From assembly GCA_036732565.1 (NCBI GenBank), contig DAINCF010000004.1, positions 1 through 46,087 on the forward strand: a DNA stretch of 46,087 bases. Reading direction: 5' to 3'. Positions within the stretch are counted from its first letter, which is position 1, and every line of letters begins with the position of its first letter. Position numbers and translations under genes: made by a program. The notes under the pieces were generated by a model. The model saw only the letters and a program-made list of their open reading frames with translations. It did no database searches and had not been told where the DNA came from. Source of the stretch: JAIVJN01 sp036732565 (GTDB lineage: Bacteria; Acidobacteriota; Vicinamibacteria; Vicinamibacterales; UBA2999). This document shows positions 25,652-34,494 of the stretch, piece by piece.

Positions 25652-26625
25652 CGTGGGCCGAGCGCGTTGACGCCGTCGAAGCCCATGGCTTCACCACGCG
25701 GCAGGCCGGCTTCCTGACAACGCTGATGCTGCACAGCGGTGTCTGCATGGCCCGTCACTACTGCGCCTTCGGGCGAATCGCGTACGGGCAGAAGACGCAC
25801 GACTTCTTCGCCCGCCTGCTGGCACGCAAGATGGCGACCGTCAGACCCTGTGGACACAATCGCGCTCTGATCTACCACGTGCACTACCGGCCTCTGTACG
25901 AGGCGATCGGCGATCCGGACAACCGCCATCGCAAGCCCATGGCGCTGGCAAGAGCTATCGAGCGCCTGATGGTGCTCGACGCGGTGCTCGAAGACCGGCA
26001 GGTCACATGGCTTGGCACAGAGAGGGACAAGGTCAACCACTTCACTCTGAGCCGTCCCATTCCGCGCGAAGACTTGCCCTCGGTGACCTACCGGGGGGTC
26101 GGTACCTCCACCGTGCGCTACTTCGTGGACAAGCTGCCCATTGGCGTCTCGCCGGACGAACGCACGACGGTGTTTCTCTACTTGATGACCCGTCCATCAC
26201 CAGTCGAGTTCCGGACATTTCTCGAGCATCACGCCGACCTGCTACGGGCGCTGCCAGCGTGGGCCATTCGTCTGCTCGTCCCCCAGCACCTGGCCAAGGC
26301 GACAGGAGTCTACACAGCCGCCTTCCTCGAGCAGCTGGCGATGCCGCTTCGACCCGCGACTCGCGACGAACTGCGCTGGTACTTCGACGCGAGGCAGGCT
26401 GGCGTCGGCACGCGTGATCCACGCTTCCTTCGGGCAACGGAAGCCTTCGCCGCACCTCGATTTCAGGCGCTGTATCGAGTCTGGAGGGAGCGTGGAGACG
26501 CGGTGGTCCAGGCGTCGGTGTCCCCTTCGTTGGCAGACGTGATCGCCAGGTGCGTCGGGCAGCTCGAATGCCGCGTGCTGACGCATCGATATCGTCATCT
26601 CTCTCCCCTGCTGGCGACGGCGTGA
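25648..26625 (+). CDS. Conserved-looking hypothetical protein of the conjugation operon
   Basis: A 325-residue soluble protein with no membrane span or signal peptide. It has an N-terminal helical part (TRQAGFLTTLMLHSGVCMARHYCAFG) of the kind seen in DNA-binding replication-relaxation or mobility proteins, and a basic, aromatic-rich remainder. I do not recognise the family. It is translationally coupled to the preceding gene and is the last one before a 460-bp gap with a long inverted repeat, so a part in DNA processing is possible. Confidence 0.65.
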   Translation: MTWAERVDAVEAHGFTTRQAGFLTTLMLHSGVCMARHYCAFGRIAYGQKTHDFFARLLARKMATVRPCGHNRALIYHVHYRPLYEAIGDPDNRHRKPMALARAIERLMVLDAVLEDRQVTWLGTERDKVNHFTLSRPIPREDLPSVTYRGVGTSTVRYFVDKLPIGVSPDERTTVFLYLMTRPSPVEFRTFLEHHADLLRALPAWAIRLLVPQHLAKATGVYTAAFLEQLAMPLRPATRDELRWYFDARQAGVGTRDPRFLRATEAFAAPRFQALYRVWRERGDAVVQASVSPSLADVIARCVGQLECRVLTHRYRHLSPLLATA

Positions 26626-27086
26626 GGCGGCCGTCATAGGGAAGAGACAGGGGAAGAGGCGCCAACGTGCGCGTTTCACCCGCCGCGGCCGCCGGACCAG
26701 GTCATCGCGACGGTCAGAGGACGCGTGGCTAAGCGATTTGTGCGGGACCTAGTCGTTGCGTCCGTGCGGGTTAGGCGCTCGAGCGCGCACAGCCGTCGCG
26801 GGCACCGGGCGGCGGTCCTTGCCGCCCGCGGCACGTGGACAGCAGGACAGTCGGGGCGTGAGCGACCCCACCCTGCGTGGCGTGCCTGTGGCTCCGCCAC
26901 CGACTCGGAGGGTCGCTCACGCCCCCGACTGCGTGCCCAGTCTGTTCCGCAAGTTCTGGCCCGCGATTGGTGTCGGCTACCGGCCGCATCGAACGCGCGC
27001 ACGAGGTGATCGCTCCGGTGTCGCATGTCATGCCAGGCCGCAGCCGATCGTGATGGTCGTTCCCTTACGGATAAGGAGAGTCCCTC
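26626..27086. other. Non-coding gap with long inverted repeat
   Basis: No convincing gene; the open frames here are Arg-rich and unstarted. The stretch contains the inverted repeat at 26850-26929 described separately, and near its end a strong ribosome site (AAGGAG) for the next gene. Confidence 0.5.
26850..26929. other. Long inverted repeat, candidate oriT (or terminator)
   Basis: GTCGGGGCGTGAGCGACCC (26850-26868) is repeated in inverted form at 26910-26929, differing by one extra G. The 41-base centre holds a smaller GTGGCG/CGCCAC stem. It lies in the largest gap inside the transfer operon, just ahead of a small possible DNA-binding gene and the coupling protein. Such repeats are common at origins of transfer. 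No T-tract follows, so a simple terminator is less likely. Confidence 0.45.
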
Positions 27087-27410
27087 ATGGCTCTGATCAA
27101 ACCGCGATCACGTGGCAAGCGCTTGGTCCGACACCGCACCCGGTTGGACCACGAGACAAACGAGACGCTGTACGCGTACGCACGGTTCATCGGTGAGTCC
27201 ACTGAGTACGTCCTCAACCAGGTCGTCGATACCGTCCTCGCCAAGGACAAGGAGTTCCTGCAGTGGCGTGCCGCCAATCCGGACTCGTACGTGCCTGCTG
27301 CGATGGACGGCGGTCGGCGGCGCCGCCCTCCCAATCGCCGCGCACCGGCGATCGCCGTGGCACCCGGTGACAGCTCGGCTCTGACGTCCAGCCAGGCGGG
27401 CGCGCATTGA
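27087..27410 (+). CDS. Small helical protein upstream of the coupling protein
   Basis: A 107-residue basic protein. Residues about 18-55 (RLDHETNETLYAYARFIGES, then EYVLNQVVDTVLAKDK) resemble ribbon-helix-helix-like regulators; the tail is Arg/Pro-rich and likely disordered. AAGGAGAG precedes the ATG. It sits between the candidate oriT and virD4, the usual place of a relaxosome accessory protein. The family is not certain. Confidence 0.6.
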   Translation: MALIKPRSRGKRLVRHRTRLDHETNETLYAYARFIGESTEYVLNQVVDTVLAKDKEFLQWRAANPDSYVPAAMDGGRRRRPPNRRAPAIAVAPGDSSALTSSQAGAH

Positions 27411-27414
27411 TACG

Positions 27415-29412
27415 GTGCAGGCGATGCTACGGTCCATCCTCGACAATCGCTCCATCCTCGCACTGGTGATCGCCACCGCCGTCGGCGCATGGGGCCTGCA
27501 CGCCTTTCCTGTGCAGGTCGACAATCCGTTCCTCGCGCTCATCGCTGCGCGCAGGCCCCATGTGTTCCAGGTGCTGACCTACGGCTATGCCACGCTCTGG
27601 TTCACCACACCCTACGTCCTGGCGTCGATGCTCGCATCCTTCGTGACCATCGTCGTCTTCCGCTCGCTCCCGTCAGTTTCGTACCGCGATCTGCCGCCCT
27701 ATCCAGAGCCGGACGCACGGCCGACGCCGATGCTCGTCCTTGGGGAAGCGCACAGCGCGACAACGCCCGGACGTGCGCCGGAGCCGACGTGGCTCACGAT
27801 TCCGCAGCGGGGCCTCTACACCGGCATCCTGATCCTCGGTGCAGTCGGGACTGGCAAGACATCCGCGTGCATGTACCCGTACGTCGACCAGTTGCTGCGC
27901 TGGCGTGCGAAGGACTCCGACCACAAGATGGGCGGCCTCGTGCTGGAGGTAAAGGGCGACTTCTGCCGGCAGGTGCGCGGCATCCTGGTTCGCGCCGGGC
28001 GCGAAGCCGACTACGTCGAAGTCGGACTCAACAGCGGCGTCTGCTACAACCCGCTGCACAACGATCTCGACCCCTACGCCGTGGCCTATGCGATTGCCAC
28101 GCTTCTGAACAACCTGTTCGGGAGGTCCAAAGAGCCGTTCTGGCAACAGGCATACACCGACCTGCTGAAGTTCGTGATCTCGCTCCGGAGGATCACGGAC
28201 GGGTACACCACGCTGGCCGAGGTGTACCGCTACATCATCGACGAGAAACTGATCGACAAGAACATCCGCGCGCTGCAAGCGCAGTTCAAGAATCCCGGTG
28301 ACGTCCTGGTCGTGCCGCAGGTCGAACACGCACTCCATCTGAAGCAGGCGCCTTGGACGTTGTGGGTCCGGTTCGACGGTGCCCACATGGCGCATCCGTA
28401 CGACGCAGAGCTCGAGACGTACCTCGCTGAGAAGGGTTTGCCGTTCACGGTCCGTACAGGTGATGCCGCGATCGCGGCCGACAGGTGGCACCGATTGGAG
28501 GCAATCGAGCGTTGGTACTACAGCGCATGGGCGAGGCTCGATCCGAAGGTGCGCTCGTCGATTGTCGAGGGCGCAGTGGTGTTCCTCTCGCTGTTCGACG
28601 AGAACCCGGATGTGTACCGTGCCTTCTGTCCGCCACGGTCTGCCTACGCCAAGCCCCCCGAGCCGGGACAGCCGCGCCCGCTGCCGCCGCTCGAGGACCT
28701 GCTCGAGACGGGGCATGTTCTTGGCCTCAACTTCCCCGTGGCATTGAATCCTGCTCTTGCCCGTGGCCTTGGTGTGATGCTGAAGCTGGACTTTCAACGC
28801 GCCGTCCTGCAGCGCATCCCGCAGATGACCGAGCATCCCGAACGGTCGTGGCGCGATGTGCTCTTCGTTGCAGACGAGTACCACGCGTTCGCGACGGTCG
28901 GCGAAACGGATCCGACCGGAGATGAACGGGCGTTTGCGCTGTCGCGCCAGGCACGACTCATCCCGATCGTCGCGACGCAGAGTCTGAGCTCGCTTCGGTC
29001 AGCCCTGGGGGGCGACGAGAGCTGGCGCACGCTTGTGCAGTGTTTCCGCACGAAGCTGTTCCTGGCGACCAGCGACGAGTTCACCGCGCGCATGGCCGCG
29101 GAGTTGTGCGGGAAGGACGACAGGCTGAAGATGCGGTACACGCTCGCCGAGGCCGACCAGGGCGCGCACATCTCCTGGCTCACGGGCCGAGCCGCGGCTC
29201 CGAAGCAAACCCTGAGCGCCAGTAAGAGCTACAGCTTCGAATCGGACTACGTTTTTCAGCCGCGCATCTTCACCGAGCTACAGAACGCGCAGGCCGTGGC
29301 GTTGCCGTATGATGGCCTCAACCCCCTCCCCCCGCAGTTCTGTTACCTGAAGCCGTACTACCTGGACGTCCGACAGAGCTATTTCGATCATCTCGAGCGA
29401 GGCGCGCTGTGA
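27415..29412 (+). CDS. virD4: VirD4/TraG-type coupling protein
   Basis: A 665-residue ATPase that links the DNA substrate to the secretion channel. Two hydrophobic segments near the N-terminus (about 13-30 and 55-80) anchor it in the membrane. Walker A is GAVGTGKTSA (about 141-150), Walker B VLFVADEYHAFA (about 482-493), and a TraG-like C-terminal ATPase region with PIVATQSLSSL follows. GTG 27415 and ATG 27424 are both possible starts. Its stop overlaps the virB11 start (GTGA). Confidence 0.92.
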   Translation: MQAMLRSILDNRSILALVIATAVGAWGLHAFPVQVDNPFLALIAARRPHVFQVLTYGYATLWFTTPYVLASMLASFVTIVVFRSLPSVSYRDLPPYPEPDARPTPMLVLGEAHSATTPGRAPEPTWLTIPQRGLYTGILILGAVGTGKTSACMYPYVDQLLRWRAKDSDHKMGGLVLEVKGDFCRQVRGILVRAGREADYVEVGLNSGVCYNPLHNDLDPYAVAYAIATLLNNLFGRSKEPFWQQAYTDLLKFVISLRRITDGYTTLAEVYRYIIDEKLIDKNIRALQAQFKNPGDVLVVPQVEHALHLKQAPWTLWVRFDGAHMAHPYDAELETYLAEKGLPFTVRTGDAAIAADRWHRLEAIERWYYSAWARLDPKVRSSIVEGAVVFLSLFDENPDVYRAFCPPRSAYAKPPEPGQPRPLPPLEDLLETGHVLGLNFPVALNPALARGLGVMLKLDFQRAVLQRIPQMTEHPERSWRDVLFVADEYHAFATVGETDPTGDERAFALSRQARLIPIVATQSLSSLRSALGGDESWRTLVQCFRTKLFLATSDEFTARMAAELCGKDDRLKMRYTLAEADQGAHISWLTGRAAAPKQTLSASKSYSFESDYVFQPRIFTELQNAQAVALPYDGLNPLPPQFCYLKPYYLDVRQSYFDHLERGAL

Positions 29413-30386
29413 GCAGTCTCGACCGCATCCTGCCGTTCCTGAGGCCCATCGAGGACCTGCTGGTGGACCCGACTGTGACCGAAGTGATGGTCAACGGTGG
29501 CGGGCGCAAGGTGTTCGTGGAGCGTGCCGGAACGGTCGAGGCCGTTCCCGACCGCACGCTCGAAGTCCGCAACCTGACCGTCGCCATCAAGAACATTGCC
29601 CGGGCATGCGGTGACGAGATCTCCGATCACCAACCGATGCTCGATGCCCGGCTCGAAGATGGCTCGCGGGTCGCCGCCATGTTCCCGCCGTGCTCAATCG
29701 ATGGGCCGACGCTGACGGTGAGGAAGTTCACTCATCGGTACTCGTTGGAGGAACTCGTCTCGGTCGGGACGTTGACTTCCAGTCTCGCTGACGCGCTGCG
29801 CCAAGCCGTCGTCGATCGGCGGAACATTCTCATTTCCGGAGGAACAGGGACCGGCAAGACGACGCTGCTGAATGCGCTGGCGGCGACGATTCCCGCGAGG
29901 GATCGGATCGTGCTGATCGAGGAGACGTCCGAGATCCTCATCGACAAGCCCAACCTGGTGCGGTTCGAGGCGCGGCGCGCACAGGCGCCGCTCGGCCAGG
30001 AGGCGCCGTTACCCGCGGTGACCATCTCCGACCTCCTGCGGGCCACCCTGCGACATCGGCCGGACCGGATCCTGGTTGGCGAAGTACGCGGTGCGGAAGC
30101 GTTCGACCTGCTTCAGGGGCTGAATACCGGCCACCTGGGGAGCCTCAGCACGATCCACGCGAACTCGGCTGAGCAGGCGCTGACGCGCTTGGCGCATTGC
30201 GTGCTCACGGCGAACGTCGGCCTGCCACATCGGAGCACGCGCGAAGCCATCGCGCTGGCGATTCACTTGGTCGTCCACATCGCGCGTCAGGACGGGCGAC
30301 GTGTCGTGACAGAGGTGGTCAGTCTTCGCCGGTATGACGCGCAGAACGAGCAGTTCGTACTGGAGGCGTGGTCCTCCGGAGTGTAG
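29409..30386 (+). CDS. virB11: VirB11/TrbB-type hexameric ATPase
   Basis: A 325-residue traffic ATPase. It has the N-terminal DPTVTEVMVNGGGRKVFVE block, Walker A GGTGTGKTT (about 144-152), the Asp box LIEETSE, Walker B RPDRILVGEVRG (about 215-226), and the His box TGHLGSLSTIHANS. Length and motif order are typical. It powers pilus biogenesis and substrate transfer with VirB4 and VirD4. It is the last recognised secretion gene in the operon. Confidence 0.95.
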   Translation: MSSLDRILPFLRPIEDLLVDPTVTEVMVNGGGRKVFVERAGTVEAVPDRTLEVRNLTVAIKNIARACGDEISDHQPMLDARLEDGSRVAAMFPPCSIDGPTLTVRKFTHRYSLEELVSVGTLTSSLADALRQAVVDRRNILISGGTGTGKTTLLNALAATIPARDRIVLIEETSEILIDKPNLVRFEARRAQAPLGQEAPLPAVTISDLLRATLRHRPDRILVGEVRGAEAFDLLQGLNTGHLGSLSTIHANSAEQALTRLAHCVLTANVGLPHRSTREAIALAIHLVVHIARQDGRRVVTEVVSLRRYDAQNEQFVLEAWSSGV

Positions 30387-30407
30387 GGAAAGGAAAGGAG
30401 GTGTCCC

Positions 30408-30893
30408 ATGTGGCTGCGAGTGCACGGGATCCGGGCGATGCCTATCGCCCTCTTTCTTCTGCTGGCGGGCTGTGGCGGGGGATCGACGTCGCCGACGTCG
30501 CCATCGCCGTCCTCGTTCCTGACGGGGACGTGGACGGGAACGGTCACCATTCAGGTCAATCCGGGCGACCCCAATGCGCCACCGCCGACCACAGGCCCTA
30601 TGACCTGGACGTTCAGCGTCGTTCCACAGACCAACCTCCAGACGTTCACAACCACGATCCGCTCGCAGAACCCCTGGTTGGCGATGGAGACGACGGCATC
30701 CACGGCGCTGACGCCCGGGAACGCACCACCGACATCGATCAGTACCCAGGGCGAGTACAACTCACCGCGTGGGTGTCGTGGAACCTTCGCCAGCATCGGG
30801 ATGGCTCAGGCCAGCCGCATCGAAGCCGACTTCAACGGCAGCGACTGTCAACTCGCCACGTTCTCCGGAACGATGGTGCTTACGAAGCAGTGA
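30408..30893 (+). CDS. Secreted lipoprotein of unknown function
   Basis: A 161-residue protein with a lipoprotein signal: a hydrophobic run followed by the lipobox LLAGC (Cys about 25), then a Gly/Ser/Thr/Pro-rich linker and a small beta-rich domain (LTGTWTGTVTIQ to FSGTMVL) with a pair of cysteines. A very good ribosome site (AAAGGAGG) precedes it. It follows virB11 by 21 bp. It could serve as an element-specific surface or VirB7-like lipoprotein, though it is larger than usual VirB7. No family is recognised. Confidence 0.75.
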   Translation: MWLRVHGIRAMPIALFLLLAGCGGGSTSPTSPSPSSFLTGTWTGTVTIQVNPGDPNAPPPTTGPMTWTFSVVPQTNLQTFTTTIRSQNPWLAMETTASTALTPGNAPPTSISTQGEYNSPRGCRGTFASIGMAQASRIEADFNGSDCQLATFSGTMVLTKQ

Positions 30894-30900
30894 GGAAGCT

Positions 30901-31770
30901 GTGCGGATCGATCGCGATGCGCCGCTGCGGTTCCTGAGGAGAGCGTTCCTGCCGGACGACTGGATTGCCGTGCTCCTGAAGCACTCCAACACGGGCGAGG
31001 CCGTCCAGCGCGTCGGCCCCGTGGGTATGGTGCTCGACCCGAGATTCCAGAGCTGGCTGCGGTTCAAGAACGCGCGACGGTTCAACGTATTCGTCAGCGT
31101 CAACGCGCTCACTCCAGGTCGGCGGTCGCGGACACGAGAATCGGTGAGCGCCGTGCGGCATCTGTTCCTCGATGCAGATGAGGGCGTTGACCGCGTCCTC
31201 GGCATCGTAGATGACAGACGAGACTTACCAATCCCCTCATTGGTCTTGCGGTCGTCGAAGGACCGCGGGCATGTCCTTTGGCGAATCGCAGGGTTCACGG
31301 TCGAGCGCGCTGAGGTGCTTCAGAAGCAGCTGGCCCGCGAGCTGGGCACGGACGTGGCAGCGACATCGGTCGCGCAGATGACCCGGTTGCCGGGATTGTT
31401 CAATCACAAGTACAACCCACCTCAACTCGTCGAACTCGACGACCGTCGACAGGGTGCGACATTTGGATGCGACGCCTTTCCGGACGTTCGGACAGTGACA
31501 GTGGGTATCTCGCGAGTGCCACGACACGTCGAGCGTGTGCCGATGGTTGAGCGAGCCCGTCGCTATCTGGCGGCAACGCCTCCGGCGGTTGAGGGACAGC
31601 GAGGTGACGTCACGACGTTTCGCGTCTGCTGCAGACTGCTGCGGCATTTCGATCTGACGGATCAGGAAGTGCTGAAGGTGCTCATGGAGTGGAACGCGAC
31701 CTGCGTGCCGCCATGGAGCGACCGAGACTTGGCGACCAAGGTGCGCAGCGCGCGTAGGACGTTGGGCTGA
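30901..31770 (+). CDS. RepB-like DNA primase domain protein
   Basis: About 289 residues from GTG 30901. The core has FNVFVSVNALTPG, HLFLDADEGVDRVLG, IPSLVLRSSKDRGHVLWR, ELGTDVAATSVAQMTRLPG and FNHKYNPP, the conserved pattern of the RepB-type primase domain (DxD-like acidic pair in LDAD and a catalytic His). A helical C-terminal part (about 215-289) resembles a primase C-terminal region. It probably primes complementary-strand synthesis or replication of the element after transfer. The GTG follows GTGAGGAAGCT, 7 bp after the lipoprotein stop; a longer frame open to 30769 overlaps that gene and is rejected. Confidence 0.78.
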   Translation: MRIDRDAPLRFLRRAFLPDDWIAVLLKHSNTGEAVQRVGPVGMVLDPRFQSWLRFKNARRFNVFVSVNALTPGRRSRTRESVSAVRHLFLDADEGVDRVLGIVDDRRDLPIPSLVLRSSKDRGHVLWRIAGFTVERAEVLQKQLARELGTDVAATSVAQMTRLPGLFNHKYNPPQLVELDDRRQGATFGCDAFPDVRTVTVGISRVPRHVERVPMVERARRYLAATPPAVEGQRGDVTTFRVCCRLLRHFDLTDQEVLKVLMEWNATCVPPWSDRDLATKVRSARRTLG

Positions 31771-31787
31771 ACTATCATTCGCGCAAC

Positions 31788-32540
31788 GTGCCACGACTCA
31801 TGTTCGGACACCCGTTCGAGGAAGTGGGCCCTCTTGCGCTACGACGCGGTGCGGATGGACTGCCAGTGGAGTACACCCACTCCCTCGACGCGGACGTAGA
31901 AAGAAACAAGTACGGAAACGGCCCGTTCTGCACTTTTCAGTTGTCGAACGCTCCGTCGGTGTCAGGAGTGTATGTCCTGGTCGTTGCTGGCGAGGCGAAG
32001 TACGTTGGCGAGTGCCGCAACCTTCAGACGCGGATGGGTCCGGGCGGGTACGGGGACATCGCTGCGAGGAACTGCCATCGAGATGGCCAGGCAACGAACT
32101 GCCGGATCAACAACCTAGTGCTTCAATCCGTCAAAGGCGGTGCCGACGTCGTCGTCTGGTTCTTGCGTACGCCCGAGCACCGGGGAGTGGAGGCCGCCAT
32201 CTTGGCGCGCGACACTCCTCCGTGGAATCGTGCTCGGGGCCGGTCCGTCAATGTGCTAGAAGGACCCACTCCAGCAGCCACGCCAATCAAGGCGACGGCG
32301 CCATTCGAAAGGGTGCTGGCTGAGACCCTTCGCGAAGCGGAGGTTGCTGGGAAGCGGTCGCTGCAGGTTCGAGCCGGTGACCTTCATCGTCAGGCTGGCG
32401 GGCAGCAGCGGGTCCCGAGTTGCTGCAATGCGATGAGAAAAGCGATGCTGCCTGGCGATCGCGTCATCCAGTCTCCTCCGAAAGGATCCGGGACGACACT
32501 CACTGTCGAGTATGGGCTCCCGCGCCCTCCCCAGTCGTAG
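31788..32540 (+). CDS. GIY-YIG-like nuclease-domain protein
   Basis: A 250-residue protein. Residues about 62-135 carry SGVYVLVVAGEAKYVGECRN, an arrangement close to GIY-YIG endonucleases (GVYV and YVGEC with the usual following Leu and Arg), and later a Glu in RGVEAAILA. A basic C-terminal part (about 165-250) contains AGDLHRQAGG and looks DNA-binding. It may be a homing-type or restriction-type nuclease, or a structural relative. The start is uncertain: GTG 31788 or ATG 31800. Confidence 0.65.
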   Translation: MPRLMFGHPFEEVGPLALRRGADGLPVEYTHSLDADVERNKYGNGPFCTFQLSNAPSVSGVYVLVVAGEAKYVGECRNLQTRMGPGGYGDIAARNCHRDGQATNCRINNLVLQSVKGGADVVVWFLRTPEHRGVEAAILARDTPPWNRARGRSVNVLEGPTPAATPIKATAPFERVLAETLREAEVAGKRSLQVRAGDLHRQAGGQQRVPSCCNAMRKAMLPGDRVIQSPPKGSGTTLTVEYGLPRPPQS

Positions 32541-32742
32541 CTCGCGACTCCCATCGCCCGCCCGGGCGGCCTTGAAAGATTCGCCAGCAATCGAGCGTTC
32601 ATCTAAGAGTCCGAGACGGTTTTCCGTCACCACGTGCGCACCCCACGGGTCGCACGTCCCGCCCTGTTCCGCGGCATCAGCCTGATCCGCGCGAACGCAA
32701 CCACGCCGTCGGTTTCCGATCGTCGGCGTCCAAGGAGAGCCC

Positions 32743-33063
32743 ATGTCCAAGCACAGCACAGCCGTGGTGTCCGTGAAGATCCTTCCCAATACCGCGAGCA
32801 CGCCCGCCGGGAAGCTCGCCGACGCGGAGGTGGTCTTCGAAGCCGATTCGGGTCCGTTCAAGGGGCTCAAGCTGGTCGGCTTCGCCGTCTGGGAACGACG
32901 TAGCGGAGGGCGCAACGTGACGTTCCCGGCCCGGCAGTACTCGGTCAACGGAGAACGCCGGAGCTTCGCGCTGCTTCGCCCCTCCAACGGGGAGGCGAGC
33001 ACCCAGGAGGCGATTCGGGACCTGATCCTCGAGGCGTACGCCAACGCCGAGGTTCCGGCCTGA
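32743..33063 (+). CDS. Small SpoVG-like protein, copy 1
   Basis: A 106-residue protein with VSVKILPNTASTPAGKLADA, LVGFAVWERR, GGRNVTFPARQYSVNGERRS and IRDLILEAY. The order of strands and the final R..I...Y pattern recall SpoVG, a small nucleic-acid-binding protein, but identity is too low to be sure. A paralogue lies at 37017. A strong AAGGAGAG precedes ATG 32743, and a terminator-like hairpin follows its stop. Confidence 0.7.
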   Translation: MSKHSTAVVSVKILPNTASTPAGKLADAEVVFEADSGPFKGLKLVGFAVWERRSGGRNVTFPARQYSVNGERRSFALLRPSNGEASTQEAIRDLILEAYANAEVPA

Positions 33064-33076
33064 CACCTTCAGGCAT

Positions 33077-33109
33077 CCCAGGTGACGCGCCCTCGGGCCG
33101 TCGCCTGGG
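33077..33109 (+). terminator. GC-rich hairpin, terminator candidate
   Basis: CCCAGGTGACG pairs with CGTCGCCTGGG (one G-T wobble), enclosing a smaller GCCC/GGGC stem. It lies 14 bp after the stop of the first SpoVG-like gene and is followed by CCCTTTCC, so a weak intrinsic terminator or RNA-stabilising stem is likely. Confidence 0.5.
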
Positions 33110-33199
33110 CCCTTTCCGCCGCGTCCACGCAGGCGCCCTCCGACGCGGCGTGGACAGGCGGACGTTCGATTCACTGTCGGCTCGCTGAGGACCATCGCC

Positions 33200-34330
33200 A
33201 TGGAGACTGCGTCGCCCACCGTCATCCGCCGCCCTGAACTCGTGTCGTTGGTGCCCGCCACGGCGCCGGACGGCGGCCGAGCGCTTGCTGTGACCGCCGT
33301 CTACCATCTCTCTGAGAGCGGTCGAAAGGCGTCACTGCTCCAGGGAGGCGACGGACACACCGTTCAGCGGCTCCAGGTGTCCGTTCCGGCAAATCGCCTG
33401 CACCTCGTCAACGTGAATGCCAGGGGTGAGGCGCGACTCAAGCTGAGTCCACGCTTCGAGGTCGATGACGCCCAGCGCGTCCGTCGCATCGACGAACCGC
33501 CGTCATACGACGCGCCGCCGACGCTCGACCAACTGTTCAAGGATGCGGCCCGGAACCACGAGCTGGGGCGCGCCTACGAGGCCGAGCACCTCTCGTGGCG
33601 CGCGAAGCGTCGTGAGGCCGAGCGCGACTGGCGAAACGACGTCGCGGCAGCGTTTCTCGGCGACCCTGCGCAGCGCGCCATGGTGCATCCGTCGCCGTCG
33701 CCGTCGCGCTGCGTGATCGTCACTGCCCGCGGGCGCGTGCAGTTCGACGCGAACGATACGGAGCTTCCGGCGCGTGACGTGCCGGCCGAAGCGCATCGAC
33801 GGTTTCGTGCGGACCTGCAGAATACTCGCGCCATTCGACAGGCGCAGGTGACCGAGGGCCTGCGGGTCCATGAGGAACGGATGCAGGCGATCGCTGCTTG
33901 GGTGTCGGCGCACGGATCGTCCGAGCAGCAGGCGCGGCACGCCGCGGGGTTGCTGCCGATGGACGAGGCTATCGAGGCGATGACCGACGAGGCATTCGCG
34001 CCGCTGGCCGCGTACCCGCGCTATGTGCGTGATCGCGGGCTGTGCCTCCAGGCGTTCCTTCGACAGTCACCGCGGTACGCGGATGCGGTAGTGGCGCCGA
34101 CCGACTTCAAGTCCAACGGGCACCGGGCCACGAAGGCCACCGCACCACAATGGGCCCGCCTGCAGGAGATGCAGGCGGCGGTGCCAGCGGCCACCGTCGT
34201 CCTCCATGTGCGCGAACTCGCGTGGCTCGTCGATCCACAGGCACCGCGACTCATTCAGTACACCTTCGTGGTCACGCAGACGGTTGGAGCCGTGCCACTG
34301 CGTCGCGAGTACCACTCGCCTGACGCATAG
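33200..34330 (+). CDS. Hypothetical protein of the accessory block
   Basis: A 376-residue soluble, Arg/Ala-rich protein. It starts with a possible beta-rich region (about 1-100, with AVTAVYHLSESGRKASLLQGG) and continues mostly helical. No membrane span, signal peptide or known catalytic motif is visible. It lies between a SpoVG-like gene and the DUF932 gene and is separated from both by hairpin-bearing spacers. I do not recognise the family. Confidence 0.6.
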   Translation: METASPTVIRRPELVSLVPATAPDGGRALAVTAVYHLSESGRKASLLQGGDGHTVQRLQVSVPANRLHLVNVNARGEARLKLSPRFEVDDAQRVRRIDEPPSYDAPPTLDQLFKDAARNHELGRAYEAEHLSWRAKRREAERDWRNDVAAAFLGDPAQRAMVHPSPSPSRCVIVTARGRVQFDANDTELPARDVPAEAHRRFRADLQNTRAIRQAQVTEGLRVHEERMQAIAAWVSAHGSSEQQARHAAGLLPMDEAIEAMTDEAFAPLAAYPRYVRDRGLCLQAFLRQSPRYADAVVAPTDFKSNGHRATKATAPQWARLQEMQAAVPAATVVLHVRELAWLVDPQAPRLIQYTFVVTQTVGAVPLRREYHSPDA

Positions 34331-34401
34331 ACCTGTTTCCAGGAGCACTGCATGAGCAACGTCTGATCCACTGACACCGTTCGGGTCTGATTCCTTTCCT
34401 G

Positions 34402-34418
34402 TGGCCTCCCTGGCCACC
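34402..34418 (+). terminator. Short hairpin between accessory genes
   Basis: GTGGCC pairs with GGCCAC over a five-base loop, 72 bp after the hypothetical gene. A second stem (CTCCACG/CGTGGAG) lies about 20 bp further on, upstream of the DUF932 ribosome site. These may end or space transcripts. Confidence 0.35.
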
Positions 34419-34494
34419 CCTCCACGCATCGTCCCGCGACGTGGAGCCCGTCCTCCCCTCAACCGCCCACCGGGCACTGACAAGGAGCACACCC

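Noticed and set aside
27673..28884. A 403-codon minus-strand open frame
   Set aside because: It is the shadow of virD4, whose Walker motifs fix the real strand.
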